From contig CM076152.1 of NCBI GenBank assembly GCA_038025085.1, forward strand, positions 22,838,001 through 22,902,000: a DNA stretch of 64,000 nt, read 5' to 3'. Origin of the DNA: Tetragonia tetragonoides. Lineage: Eukaryota > Streptophyta > Magnoliopsida > Caryophyllales > Aizoaceae. A program made the position numbers and the translations under genes. The notes beneath the pieces were generated by a model. It was not told the origin of the DNA and ran no database searches. It saw only the letters and a list, made by a program, of their open reading frames with translations. Each line of letters opens with the position of its first letter. Positions within the stretch are counted from its first letter, which is position 1. Positions 1 to 13,900 of the stretch are shown here, piece after piece.

Positions 1-513
1 TTTGTGTTGTATATTAAGAGAAAGCACCCAAATGCATTGTTTGCATTCATTTGAGTGAGAGACTACAGCAAGGATGTTTACAAGTACAAACAAGCTTTAA
101 CTCCACCTTTTGAATCCATTTACGCGTTTTAACAGCTCTTACGACTAGGGTGAAAGAGATTGAGTTCTTTTGTGTTGTATATTAAGAGCAAGCACCCAAA
201 TGCATTCACCCTAGTCGTAAGAGCTGTTAAAACGCGTAAATGCATTCAAAAGGTGGAGTTAAGGCTTGTTTGTGCTTGTAAACATCCTTGCTGTAGTCTC
301 TCACTCAAATGAATGCAAACAATGCATTTGGGTGCTTTCTCTTAATATACAACACAAAAGAACTCAAATCTCTTTCACCATACTCGTATTAGCTTTTAAA
401 ACGCGTAAATGCATTCAAAAGCTTGAGTTGAAGCTTGTTTGTACTTGTAAACATTCTTGGTGTAGTTTCTCACTGAAATGAATGCAAACAAAGCAGTACT
501 TGTAAACATCTTT

Positions 514-537
514 GGTGACATTGTGGTCAAGGTCACC
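514..537. repeat. GGTGAC/GTCACC dyad in a variant satellite monomer
   Basis: GGTGAC at 514-519 and GTCACC at 532-537 form a 6-bp inverted repeat within a satellite variant that departs from the standard monomer. Related copies occur at 5924-5947 and, inverted, at 18780-18803. A half copy is near 19436. No function is implied by the sequence alone. Confidence 0.6.
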
Positions 538-1686
538 CAAATGCTTTGTTTGCATTCATTATGCACCCAAACGCGTAAATGCATTCAAAAGCTTGCATTC
601 AAAATCTTGAGTTCAAGCTTGTTTGTACTTGTGAACATCCAAGGTGTAGTTTCACACGCAAATGAATGCAAACAAAGTGTTTGGATGCTTTCTCTTAATA
701 TACAACACAAAGAACTTAAATCTCTTTCACCCTATTCGTATGACCTTTTAAAACGCGTAAATGCATTCAAAAGCTTGAGTTGAAGCTTGTTTGTACTTGT
801 AAACATCCTAGGTGTAGTTTCACACTCAAATGAATGCAAACAAATGAATACGAGTAGGGTGAAAGAGATTTGAGGTCTTTTGTGTTGCATATTAAGAGAA
901 AGCACCCAAATGTTTTGTTTGCATTCATTTGAGTGAGAAAGTACACCAAGGATGTTTACAAGTACAAAAAAGCTTTAACTCCACCTTTTGAATGCATTTA
1001 CGCGTTTTAACAGCTCTTACATCTAGGGTGAAAGGGATTGAGTTCTTTTGTGTCGTATATTAACAGAAAGCACCCAAATGCTTTGTTTGCATTCATTTGA
1101 GGGAGAAACTACACCAAGGATGTTTACAAGTACAAACAAGCTTCAACTCAAGCTTTTGAAAGCATTTACGCGTTTTAAAACCTCATATGACTAGGGTGAA
1201 AGAGATTGAGGTCTTTTGTGTTGTATATTAAGAGAAAGCACCCAAATGCTTTGTTTGAATTCATTTGAGTGAGAAACTACACCAAGGATGTTTACAAGTA
1301 CAAACAAGCTTTAACTCCACCTTTTGAATGCATTTACGCGTTTTAACAGCTCTTACATCTAGGGTGAAAGAGATTGAGTTCTTTTGTGTTGTATATTAAG
1401 AGAAAGCACCCAAATGCTTTATTTGCATTCATTTGATTGTTTGTACTTGTAAATTCAAAAGGTGAATGCAAACAAAATTAAGAAACTGTTTTTAAACGCG
1501 TAAACATCCTTGGTTAAGTTTCTCACTCAAATGAATGCAAACAAAGCTTTTGGTTGCTTTGTATGCATTCATTTGAGTAAGAAACTACACCAAGGATGTT
1601 TACAAGTACAAACAAGCTTCAACTGAAGCTTTTTATTGCATTTAAGCATTTTAAAACCTCATACGACTAGGGTGAAAGAGATTGAG
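514..1686 (+). repeat. Left arm of a ~1.15 kb inverted satellite duplication
   Basis: This segment runs through a run of variant monomers, including one with GAGGGAGAAAC, one ending GAAAGCATTTACGCG, and the junction CATTTGATTGTTTGTACTTG. The same variants occur in the same order on the opposite strand at 17669-18803. Matching stops at the GGTGAC dyad on one side and just after GAAAGAGATTGAG on the other. The right copy lacks about 25 bp near the internal junction. The shared order argues for one block duplicated and inverted, not for chance similarity between monomers. Confidence 0.75.
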
Positions 1687-4600
1687 TTCTTTTGTGTTGT
1701 ATATTAAGAGAAATCACCCAAATGGTTTGTTTGCATTCATTTGAGTGAGAAACTACACCAAGGATGTTTACAAGTAAAAACATCTTTCAACTCAAGCTTT
1801 TGAATGCATTTACGCGTTTTAACAGCTCTTACAACTAGACGAAAAGAGATTGAGTTCTTTTGTGTTGTATATTAAAAAAAAGCTCGCAAATGCTTTGCTT
1901 ACATTCATTTGAGTGTGAAACTACCCCAAGGATGTTTACAACTACAAACAAGCTTGAACTCAAGCTTTTGAATGCATTTAAGCGTTTTAAAAGCTCATAC
2001 GACAAGGGTGAAAGAGATTGAGTTCTTTGTGTTGTATATTAAGAGAACGCCCCCATATGTTTTCTTTGCATTCATTTGAGTGAGAAACTACACCAAAGAT
2101 GTTTACAAGTACAAACAAGCTTCAACTCAAGCTTTTGAATGCATTTACGTGTTTTAAAAGCTCATATGACTAGGGTGAAAATGATTGAGTTCTTTTGTGT
2201 TGTATATTAAGTTAAAGCACCCAAATGCTTTGTTTGCATTCAATTGAGTGAGAAACTACACCAAAGATGTTTACAAGTACAAACAAGCTTTAACTCAAGC
2301 TTTTGAATGCATTTACGCGTTTTAAAAGCTCATATGACTAGGGTGAAAGAGATTGAGTTCTTTTGTGTTGTATTTTCAGAGAAAGCACCCAAAAACTTTG
2401 TTTGCATTCATTGGAGTGAGAAACTACACCAAGGATGTTTACAAGTACAAACAAGCTTCAACTCAGGCTTTTGTATGTATTTACGCGTTTTAAAAGCTCA
2501 TATGACTAGGGTGAAAGAGATTGAGGTCTTTTGTGATGTATATTACGAGAAAGCACCCAAATGCTTTGTTTGCATTCATTTGAGTGAGAAACTACACCAA
2601 GCATATTTACAAGTACAAACAAGCTTTCACTCCACCTTTTGAATGCATTTACGCGTTTTAAAAGCTCATATGACTAGGGTGAAAAAGATTGAGTTCTTTT
2701 CTGTTGTATATTAAGAGAAAGCACCCAAATGCTTTGTTTGCATTCATTTGAGTGAGAAACTTAACCAAGGATGTTTACAAGTACAAACAAGCTTCAACTA
2801 TAGTTTTTGAATGTATTTACGCGTTTTAACAGCTCTTATGATTAGGGTGAAAGAGATTGAGGTCTTTTGTGTTGTATATTAAGAGAAAGCACCCAAATGC
2901 TTTGTTTGCATTCATTTGAGTGAGAAACTACACCAAGGATGTTTACAAGTACAAACAAGCTTTAACTCCACCTTTTGAATGCATTTATGAGTTTTAACAG
3001 CTCTTACGTCTAGGGTGAAAGAGATTGAGTTCTTTTGTCTTGTATATTAAGAGAAATTACCCAAATGGTTTGTATGCATTCATTTGAGTGAGAAACTACA
3101 CCAAGGATGTTTACAAGTATAAACAAGCTTCAACTCAAAATTTTGAATGTATTTACGCGTTTTAACAGCTCTTACGACTAGGGTGAAAGAGTTGAGGTCT
3201 TTTGTGTTGTATTTTCAGAGAAAGCACCCAAAAGCTTTGTTTGCATTCATTGGAGTGAGAAACTACACCAAGGATGTGTACAAGTACAAACAAGCTTCAA
3301 CTCAAGCTTTTGAAAGCATTTACGCGTTTTAACAGCTCTTACGAGTAGGGTGAAAGAGTTGAGGTCTTTTTTGTTGTATATTAAGAGAAAGCACCCAAAT
3401 GCTTTCTTTGCATTAATTTGAGTGAGAAACTACACCAAGGATGTTTACAAGTTCAAACAAGTTTCAACTAAAGCTTTTGAATGCATTTACGCGTTTTAAC
3501 AGCTCTTACGACTAGCCGAAAAGAGATTGAGTTCTTTTGTGTTGTATATTAAGAAAAAGCTCGCAAATGCTTTGTTTAAATTTATTTGAGTGTGAAACTA
3601 CACCAAGGATGTTTACAACTACAAACAGGCTTCAACTCAAGCTTTTGAATACATTTACGCGTTTTAAAAGCTCATACGAAAAGGATGAAAGAGATTGAGT
3701 TCTTTTGTGTTTTATATTAAGAGAAAGCGCCCAAATGCTTTCTTTGCATTAATATGAGTGAGAAACTACACCAAGGATGTTTACAAGTTCAAACAAGTTT
3801 CAACTAAAGCTTTTGAATGCATTTACGCGTTTTAACAGCTCTTACGACTAGGCGAAAAGAGATTGAGTTCTTTTGTGTTGTATATTAAGAGAAAGCACCC
3901 AAATGCTTTGTTTGCATTCAATTGAGTGAGAAACTACACCAAGGATGTTTACAAGTACAAACAAGCTTTAACTCAACCTTTTGAATGCAATTACGCATTT
4001 TAACAGCTCTTACAACTAGGGTGAAAGAGATTGAGTTCTTTTGTGTTGTATATTAAGAGAAATAACACAAATGCTTTGTTTGCATTCATTGAAGTGAGAA
4101 ACTACACCAAGAATGTTTACAAGTACAAACAAGCTTCAACTCAAGCTTTTGAATGTATTAACGCGTTTTAAAAGCTCATATGACTAGGGTGAAAGAGATT
4201 GAGGTCTTTTGTCTTGTATATTAAGAGAAAGCACCCAAATGCTTTGTTTGCATTCATTTGAGTGAGAAACTACACCAAGGATGTTTACAAGAACAAACAA
4301 GCTTCAACTGAAGCTTTTTATTGCATTTAAGCATTTTAACAGCTCTTACGACTAGGGTGAAAGAGATTGAGTTCTTTTGTGTTGTATATTAAGAGAAAGC
4401 ACACAAATGCTTTGTTTGCGTTCATTTGAGTGAGAAACTACACCAAGAATGTTTACAAGTACAAACAAACTTCTACTCAAGCTTTTGAATGCATTTACGC
4501 GTTTTAAAAGCTCATATGACTAGGGTGAAAAAGATTGAGTTCTTTTGAGTTGTATTTTAAGAGAAAGCAACCAAAAGCTTTGTTTGCATTCATTTTGGTG

Positions 4601-5923
4601 AGAAACTACACCAAGAATGTTTACAAGTACAAACAAGCTTCAACTCAAGCTTTTAAATGCATTTACGCGTTTTAAAAGCTCATATGACTAGGGTGAAAAA
4701 GATTGAGTTCTTTTGTGTTGTATATTAAGAGAAAGCACCCAAAAGCTTTGTTTGCATTCATTTGAGTGAGAAACATAACCAAGGATGTTTACAAGTACAA
4801 ACAAGCTTCAACTCAAGCTTTTGAATGTATTTACGCGTTTTAACAGCTCTTACGATTAGGGTGAAAGAGATTGAGGTCTTTTGTGTCGTATATTAAGAGA
4901 AAGCACCCAAATGCTTTGTTTGCATTCGTTTGACTCAGAAACTACACCAAGGATATTTACAAGTACAAACAAGCTTTACCTCCACCTTTTGAAAGCATTT
5001 ACGCGTTTTAACAGCTCTTACATCTAGGGTGAAAGAGATTGAGTTCTTTTGTGTTGTATATTAAGAGAAAGCACCAAAATGCTTTGTTTGCATTCATTTG
5101 AGTGAGAAACTACACCAAGGATGTTTACAAGTACAAACAAGCTTTAACTCCACCTTTTGAAAGCATTTACGCGTTTTAAAACCTCATACGACTAGGGTGA
5201 AAGAGATTGAGGTCTTTTGTGTTGTATATTAAGAAAAAGCACCCAAATGCTTTGTTTGCATTCATTTCAGTGAGAAACTACACCAAGAATGTTTACAAGT
5301 ACAAACAAGCTTCAACTCAAGCTTTTGAGTGCATTTACGCGTTTTAAAAGCTCATATGACTAGGGTGAAAAAGATTGAGTTCTTTTGTGTTTTATATTAA
5401 GAGAAAGCACCCAAATGCTTTGTTTGCATTCATTTAAGTGAGAATCTTAACCAAGGACGTTTACAAGTACCAACAAGCTTCAACTTAAGCTTTTGAATGC
5501 ATATAGGCGTTTTAAAACCTCATACGACTAGTAAAGAGATTGAGTTCTTTTGTGTTGTATTTTCAGAGAAAGCACCCAAAAGCTTTGTTTGCATTCATTG
5601 GAGTGAGAAACTACACCAAGGATGTTTACAAGTGCAAACAAGCTTCAACTCAAGCTTTTGAATGTATTTACGCGTTTTAAAAGCTCATATGACTAGGGTG
5701 AAAGAGATTGAGGTCTTTTGTGTTGTATATTAAGAGAAAGCACCCAAATGCTTTGTTTGCATTCATTTGAGTGATAAACTACACCAAGGATGTTTACAAG
5801 TACAAACAAGCTTCAACTCAAGCTTTTGAATGCATTTACGCATTTTAACAGCTCTTACAACTAGGGTGAAAGAGATTGAGTTCTTTTGTGTTGTATATTA
5901 AGAGAAATCACCCAAATGGTTTT

Positions 5924-5947
5924 GGTGACATTATGGTCCAGGTCACC
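5924..5947. repeat. Second copy of the GGTGAC/GTCACC dyad variant
   Basis: GGTGAC lies at 5924-5929 and GTCACC at 5942-5947, in the same R-oriented context as the copy at 514. The following monomers up to about 6270 also match 545-870 in order, so this is a direct copy of part of the left block. Confidence 0.6.
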
Positions 5948-6345
5948 CAAATGCTCTGTTTGCATTCATTATGCACCCAAACGCGTAAATGCATTCAAAA
6001 GCTTGCATTCAAAAGCTTGAATTGAAGCTTGTTTGTACTTGTAAACATCCAAGGTGTAGTTTCACACGCAAATGAATGCAAACAAAGTGTTTGGATGCTT
6101 TCTCTTAATATACAACACAAAGAACTCAAATCTCTTTCACCCTATTCGTATGAACTTTTAAAACACGTAAATGCATTCAAAAGCTTGAGTTGAAGCTTGT
6201 TTGTACTTGTAAACATCCTAGGTGTAGTTTCACACTCAAATGAATGCAATCAAATGAATAAGAGTAGGGTGAAAGAGATTTGAGGTCTTTTGTGTTGTAT
6301 ATTAAGAGAAAGCACCCAAATGCTTTGTTTGCATTCATTTGAGTG

Positions 6346-7940
6346 AGAAACTAGCTCATATGACTAGGGTGAAAAAGATTGAGTTCTTTTGTGTTGTATT
6401 TTAAGAGAAAGCAACCAAAAGCTTTGTTTGCATTCATTTCAGTGAGAAACTACACCAAGAATGTTTACAAGTACAAACAAGCTTCAACTCAAGCTTTTGA
6501 ATGCATTTACGCGTTTTAAAAGCTAATACGAGTATGGTGAAAGAGATTTGAGTTCTTTTGTGTTGTATATTAAGAGAAAGCACCCAAATGCTTTGTTTGC
6601 ATTCATTTGAGTGAGAAACTACACTAAGTATGTTTACAAGTACAAACAAGCTTTAACACCACCTTTTGAAAGCATTTACGCGTTTTAAAACCTCATACGA
6701 CTAGGGTGAAAGAGATTGAGGTCTTTTGGGTTGTATATTAAGAGAAAGCACCCAAATGCTTTGTTTGAATTCATTTGAGTGAGAAACTACACCAAGGATG
6801 TTTACAAGCACAAACAAGCTTTAACTCCACCTTTTGAATGCATTTACGCGTTTAACACCCAAATGCTTTATTTGCAATCATTTGATTGTGAATACATTCA
6901 AAATTTTTAGTTGAAGCTTGTTTGTACTTGTAAACATCCTTGGTGTAGTTTCTCACTCCAATGAATGCAAACAAAGCTTTTGGGTGCTTTCTCTGAAAAT
7001 ACAACACAAAAGAAATCAATCTCTTTCACCCTAGTCGTATGAGGTTTTAAAATGCGTATATGCATTCAAAAGCTTAAGTTGAAGCTTGTTGGTACTTGTA
7101 AACATCTTTGGTGTAGTTTCTCACTCAAATGAATGCAAACAAAGCTTTTGGGTGCTTTCTCTTAATATACAACACAAAAGAACTCAATCTCTTTCACCCT
7201 AGTTGTAAGAGCTTTTAAAACGCGTAAATGCATTCAAAAGGTGGAGTTAAAGCTTGTTTGTGCTTGTAAACATCCTTGGTGTAGTTTCTCACTCAAATGA
7301 ATGCATACAAACCATTTGGGTGCTTTCTCTTAATATACAACACAAAAGAACTCAATCTCTTTCACCCTAGACGTAAGAGCTGTTAAAATGCGTAAATGCA
7401 TTCAAATGAAGGAGTTAAAGCTTGTTTGTAGTTGTAAACTTCCTTGGTGTAGTTTGTCACTCAAATGAATGCAAACAAAGCATTTGGGTGCTTTCTCTTA
7501 TCATACAACACAAAAGACCTCAAGCGCTTTCACCCTAGTCGTAAGAGCTGTTAAAACGCGTAAATACATTCAAAAGCTTGAGTTGAAGCTTTTTTGTACT
7601 TGTAAACATCCTTTGTGTAGTTTCTCACTTAAATGAATGCAAACAAAGCATTTGGGTGCTTTCTCTTAATATACAACACAAAAGAACTCAATCTCTTTCA
7701 CCCTAGTCGTATGAGGTTTTAAAACGCGAATATGCTATCGAAAGCTTGAGTTAAAGCTTGTTTGCACTTGTAAACATTCTTGGTGTAGTTTCTCACTGAA
7801 GCGAATGTAAACAAAGCATTTGGGTGCTTTCTCTTAATATACAACACAAAAGAACTCAATCTCTTTCACCCTTTTCGTATGAGCTTTTAAAAAGCGTAAA
7901 TGCATTCAAAAGCTTGAGTTGAAGCCTGTTTGTAGTTGTA
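6346..7940 (+). repeat. Ancient direct duplication block, left copy
   Basis: The block starts at an irregular junction where GAGAAACTAGCTCATATG fuses two monomers out of phase. It then passes through an F-to-R switch (CATTTGATTGTGAATACATTC) and monomers with distinctive changes: TATGCTATC in place of TATGCATTC, CTCAAGCGCTTTCACC, and CTCACTTAAATG. The same ordered set starts at 30826, with insertions or deletions of whole monomers between the copies. Confidence 0.7.
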
Positions 7941-10900
7941 AACATCCTTGGTGTAGTTTCTCTCTCAAATGAATGCAAACGAAGCATTTGGGTGCTTTAT
8001 CTTAATATACAACAGAAAAGAACTCAAATCTCTTTCACCCTACTCGTCTGAGCTTTTAAAACGCGTAAATGCATTCAAAAGCTTGAGTTGAAGCTTGTTT
8101 GTACTTGTAAACATTCTTGGTGTAGTTTCTCACTGAAATGAATGCAAACAAAGCTTTTGGGTGCTTTCTCTTAATATACAACACAAAATAACTCAATCTC
8201 TTTCACCCTAGTTGTAAGAGCTTTTAAAACGCGTAAATGCATTCAAAAAGGTGGAGTTAAAGCTTGTTTGTGCTTGTAAATATCCTTGGTGTAGTTTCTC
8301 ACTCAAATGAATGCAAACAAAGCATTTGGGTGCTTTCTCTTAATATACAACACAAAAGACCTCAATCTCTTTCACCCTAGATGTAAGAGCTGTTAAAACG
8401 CGTAAATGCATTCAAAAACTCAAATCTCTTTCACCCTACTCGTCTGAGCTTTTAAAACGCGTAAATGCATTCAAAAGCTTGAGTTGAAGCTTGTTTGTAC
8501 TTGTAAACATCCTTGGTTAAGTTTCTCACTCAAATGAATGCAAACAAAGCTTTTGGGTGCTTTCTCTTAATATACAACACAAAGGAACTCAATCTTTTTC
8601 ACCCTAGTCATATGAGCTTTTAAAACGCGTAAATACATTCAAAAGCTTGAGTTGAAGCTTTTTTGTACTTGTAAACATCCTTGGAGTAGTTTCTCACATA
8701 AATGAATGCAAACAAAGCATTTGGGTGCTTTCTCTTAATATACAACACAAAAGAACTCAATCTCTTTCACCCTAGTCGTATGAGGTTTTAAAACGCGTAT
8801 ATGCTATCAAAAGCTTGAGTTAAAGCTTGTTTGTACTTGTAAACATTCTTGGTGTAGTTTCTCACTGAAATGAATGCAAACAAAGCTTTTGGTTGCTTTC
8901 TCTTAAAATACAACACAAAAGAACTCAATCTTTTTCACCCTAGTCGTATGAGGTTTTAAAACGCGTAAATGCTTTAAAAAGCTTGAATTGAAGCTTGTTT
9001 TTGTACTTGTAAACATTCTTGGTGTAGTTTCTCACTCAAATGAATGCAAACAAAGCATTTGTGTGATTTCTCTTGATATACAACACAAAAGAACTCAATC
9101 TCTTTCACCATAGTTGTAAGAGCTGTGAAAATGCGTAAATGCATTCAAAAGGTTGAGTTAAAGCTTGTTTGTACTTGTAAACATCCTTGGTGTAGTTTCT
9201 CACTCAAATGAATGCAAAGAAAGCATTTGGGTGCGTTCTCTTAATATACAACACAAAAGAACTCAATCTCTTTCACCCTTGTCGTAAGAGCTGTTAAAAC
9301 GCGTAAATGCATTCAAAAGCTTGAGTTGAAACTTGTTTGAACTTGTAAACATCCTTGGTGTAGTTTCTCACTCCAATGAATGCAAACAAAGCTTTAACTC
9401 CACCTTTTGAATGCATTTACGCGTTTTAACAGCTCTTACATCTAGGGTGAAAGAGATTGAGTTCTTTTGTGTTGTATTTTCAGAGAAAGCACCCAAAAGC
9501 TTTGTTTGCATTCAAAAGGTGGAGTTAAAGCTTGATTACGAGTACAAATGCTTTGTTTGCATTCATTTGAGTGAGAAACTTAACCAAGGATGTTTAAAAG
9601 TACAAACAAGCTTCAACTCAAGCTTTTGAATGTATTTACGCGTTTTAACAGCTCTTACGAGTAGGATGAAAGTGATTGAGTTCTTTTGTGTTGTATTTTC
9701 AGAGAAAGCACCCAAATGCTAGCTTTGCATTCATTTGAGTGTGAAGCTACCCCAAGGATGTTTACAACTACAAACGAGCTTGAACTCAAGCTTTTGAATG
9801 CATTTAAGCGTTTTAAAAGCTCATACGACAGAGGTGAAAGAGATTGAATTCTTTTGTGTTGTATATTAAGAGAACGCACCCAACTGTTTTGTTTGCATTC
9901 ATTTGAGTGCGAAACTACACCAAAGATGTTTACAAGTACCAACAAGCTTCAACTTAAGCTTTTGAATGCATATACGCGTTTTCAAACCTCATACGACTAG
10001 GGTGAAAGAGATTGAATCTTTTGTGTTGTATATTAACAGAAAGCACCCAAATGCTTTGTTTGCATTCATTTGAGGGAGAAACTACACCAAGGATGTTTAA
10101 AAGTACAAACAAGCTTCAACTCAAGCTTTTGAAAACATTTACGCGTTTTAAAACCTCATACGACTAGGGTGAAAGAGATTGAGGTCTTTTGTGTTGTATA
10201 TTAAGAGAAAGCACCCAAATGCTTTGTTCGCATTCATTTGAGTGAGAAACTACACCAAGGATGTTTACAAGTACAAACAAGCTTTAACTCCACCTTTTGA
10301 ATGCATTTACGCGTTTTAACAGCTCTTACATCTAGGGTGAAAGAGATTGAGTTCTTTTGTGTTGTATATTAAGAGAAAGCACCCAAATGCTTTGTTTGCA
10401 TTCATTTGAGTGAGGAACTACACCAAGGATGTTTACAAGTACAAACAAGCTTCAACTCAAGCTTTTGAATGCATTTGCGCATTTTAACAGCTGTTACAAC
10501 TAGGGTGAAAGTGATTGAGTTCTTTTGTGTTGTATATGAAGAAAAAGCTCGCAAATGCTTTGTTTACATTCATTTGAGTGTGAAACTACCCCAAGGTTGT
10601 TTACAACTACAAACAAGCTTGAACTCAAGCTTTTGAATGCATTTAAGCGTTTTAAAAGCTCATACGACAAGGGTGAAAGAGATTGAGTTCTTTTGTGTTG
10701 TATATTAAGAGAACGCACCCAAATGTTTTCTTTGCATTCATTTGAGTGAGAAACTACACCAAAGATATTTACAAGTACCAACAAGCTTCAACTCAAGCTT
10801 TTGAATTTATTTACGCGTTTTAAAAGCTCATATAACTAGGGTGAAAGAGATTGAGGTCTTTTGTGTTGTATATTAAGAGAAAGCACCCAAATGCTTTGTT

Positions 10901-13900
10901 TCCATTCATTTGAGTGGGAAACTACACCAAGGATGTTTACAAGTACAAACAAGCTTCAACTGAAGCTTTTTATTGCATTTAAGCATTTTAACAGTTCTTA
11001 CGACTAGGGTGAAAGAGATTGAGTTCTTTTGTTTTGTATATTAAGAGAAAGCACACAAATGCTTTGTTTGCATTCATTTGAGTGAGAAACTACACCATGA
11101 ATGTTTATAAGTACAAACAAACTTCAACTCAAGCTTTTGAATGCATTTACGCGTTTTAAAAGCTCATATGACTAGGGTGAAAAAGATTGAGATTTTTTGT
11201 GTTGTCTTTTAAGAGAAAGCAGCCAAAAGCTTTGTTTGCATTCATTTCAATGAGAAACTACACCAAGAATGTTTACAAGTACAAACAAGCTTCAACTCAA
11301 GCTTTTGAATGCATTTACGCGTTTTAACAGCTCTTACAACTCGGGTGAAAGTAATTGAGTTCTTTTGTGTTGTATTTTACAACTCAAGCTCGCAAATGCT
11401 TTGTTTGCATTCATTTGAGTGAGAAACTACACCAAGGATGTTTACAAGTACAAACAAGCTTTTACTCCACCTTTTGAATGCATTTACGCGTTTTAACAGC
11501 TCTTACATCAAGGGTGAAAGAGATTGAGTTCTTTTGTGTTGTATATTAAGAGAAAGCACCCAAATGCTTTGTTTGCATTCATTTGAGTGAGAAACTACAC
11601 CAAGGATGTTTACAAGCACAAACAAGCTTTAACTCCACCTTTTGAATGCATTTACGCGTTTTAACAGCTCTTACAACTCGGGTGAAAGAGATTGAGTTCT
11701 TTTGTGTTGTATATTAAGAGAAAGCACCCAAATGCATTGTTTGAATTCATTTGATGGAGAAACTACACCAAGGATGTTTACAAGTACAAACAAGCTTCAA
11801 CTCAATTTTTTGAAAGCATTTACGCGTTTTAAAACCTCATACGACTAGGGTGAAAGAGATTGAGGTCTTTTGTGTTGTATATTAAAAGAAAGCACCCAAA
11901 TGCTTTGTTTGCATTCATTTCAGTGAGAAACTACACCAATAATGTTTACAAGTACAAACAAGCTTCAACTCAAGCTTTTGAATGTATTTACGCGTTTTAA
12001 AAGCTCATATGACTAGGGTGAAAGAGAATGAGGTCTTTTGTGTTGTATATTAAGAGAAAGCACCCAAATGCTTTGTTTGCATTCATTTGAGTGAGAAACT
12101 ACACCAAGGATGTTTACAAGTACAAACAAGCTTTAGGTCCACCTTTTGAATGCATTTACGCGTTTTAACCGCTCTTACGACTAGGGGGAAAGAGATTGAG
12201 TTCTTTTGTGTTGTATATTAAGAAAAAGCTCGCAAATGCTTTGTTTACATTCATTTGAGTGTGAAACTACCCCAAGGATGTTTACAACTACAAACAAGCT
12301 TGAACTCAAGCTTTTGAATGCATTTAAGCGTTTTAAAAGCTCATACGACAAGGGTGAAAGAGATTGAGTTCTTTTGTGTTGTATATTAAGAGAACACACC
12401 CAAATGGTTTCTTTGCATTCATTTGAGTGAGAAACTACACCAAATATGTTTACAAGTACCAACAAGCTTCAACTTAAGCTTTTGAATGCATATACGCGTT
12501 TTAAAACCTCATACGACTAGGGTGAAAGAGATTGAGTTCTTTTGTGTTGTACTTTCAAAGAAAGCACCCAAAAGCTTTGTTTGCATTCATTGGAGTGAGA
12601 AACTACACCAAGGATGTTTAGAAGTACAAACAAGCTTCAACTCAAGCTTTTGAATGTATTTACGCGTTTTAACAGCTCTTACGACTAAGAGAAACAAAGC
12701 TTTTGGGTGCTTTCTCTGAAAATACAACACAAAAGAACTCAATCTCTCTCACCCTATTCGTAAGAGCTGTTAAAACGCGTAAATGCATTGAAAAGGTGGA
12801 GTTAAAGCTTGTTTGTACTTGTAAACATCCTTGGTGTAGGCTCTCACTCAAATCAATGCAAACAAAGCATTTGGGTGCTTTCTCTTAATATACAACACAA
12901 AAGACCTCAATCTCTTTCGCCCAAGTCATATGAGCTTTTAAAACGCGTAAATACATTCAACAGCATGAGTTGAAGCTTGTTTGTGCTTGTAAACATCCTT
13001 GGTTAAGTTTCTCACTCAAATGAATGCAAACAAAGCATTTGGGTGCGTTCTCTTAATATACAACACAAAAGACCTCAATCTCTTTCGCCCTAGTCATATG
13101 AGCTTTTAAAATGCGTAAATACATTCAACAGCTTGAGTTGAAGCTTGTTTGTACTTGTAAACATCCTTGGTTAAGTTTCTCACTCCAACGAATGCAAACA
13201 AAGCTTTTGGGTGCTTTCTCTGAAATTACAACACAGAAGAACTCAATCTATTTCACCCTAGTCGTATGAGGTTTTAAAACGCCTATATGCATTCAAAAGC
13301 TTAAGTTGAAGCTTGTTGGTACTTGTAAACATCTTTGGTGTAGTTTCTCACTCACATGAGTTCAAAGAAAACATTTGGGTGCGTTCTCTTAATATACAAC
13401 ACAAAAGAACTCAATCATTTTACATGTACAAACAAGCTTCAACTCAAGCTTTAGAATGCATTTACGCGTTTTAAAAGCTCATATGACTAGGGTGAAAAAG
13501 ATTGAGTTCTTTTGTGTTGTATATTAAGAGAAAGCACCCAAATGCTTTGTTTGCATTCATTTGAGTGAGAAACTTAACCAAGGATGTTTACAAGTACCAA
13601 CAACCTTCAAACCAAGCTTTTGAATGTATTTACGCGTTTTAAAAGCTCATATGACTAGGGTGAACGAGATTGAGGTCTTTTGTGTTGTATATTAAGAGAA
13701 AGCACCCAAATGCTATGTTTGCATTCATTTCAGTGAGAAACTACACCAAGGATGTTTACAAGTACAAACAAGCTTTAAGTCCACCTTTTGAATGCATTTA
13801 CACGTTTTAACAGCTCTTACATCTAGCGTGAAAGAGATTGAGTTCTTTCGTGTTGTATATTAAGAGAAAGCACCCAAATGCTTTGTTTGTATTCATTTGA

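Noticed and set aside
531..537. GGTCAAGGTCACC as a hormone-receptor-type response element
   Set aside because: Such receptors are animal proteins, and the motif lies in satellite DNA of a plant-like genome.
1001..1008. ACGCGT in each monomer as an MCB-like cell-cycle promoter element
   Set aside because: It occurs once per monomer throughout the array with no gene nearby. A promoter role is unsupported.
2307..3332. Other short ORFs of 60-115 codons in the satellite
   Set aside because: They follow the 168-bp period (a multiple of three, so open frames extend across monomers) and are broken by any indel. There is no sign of coding constraint.
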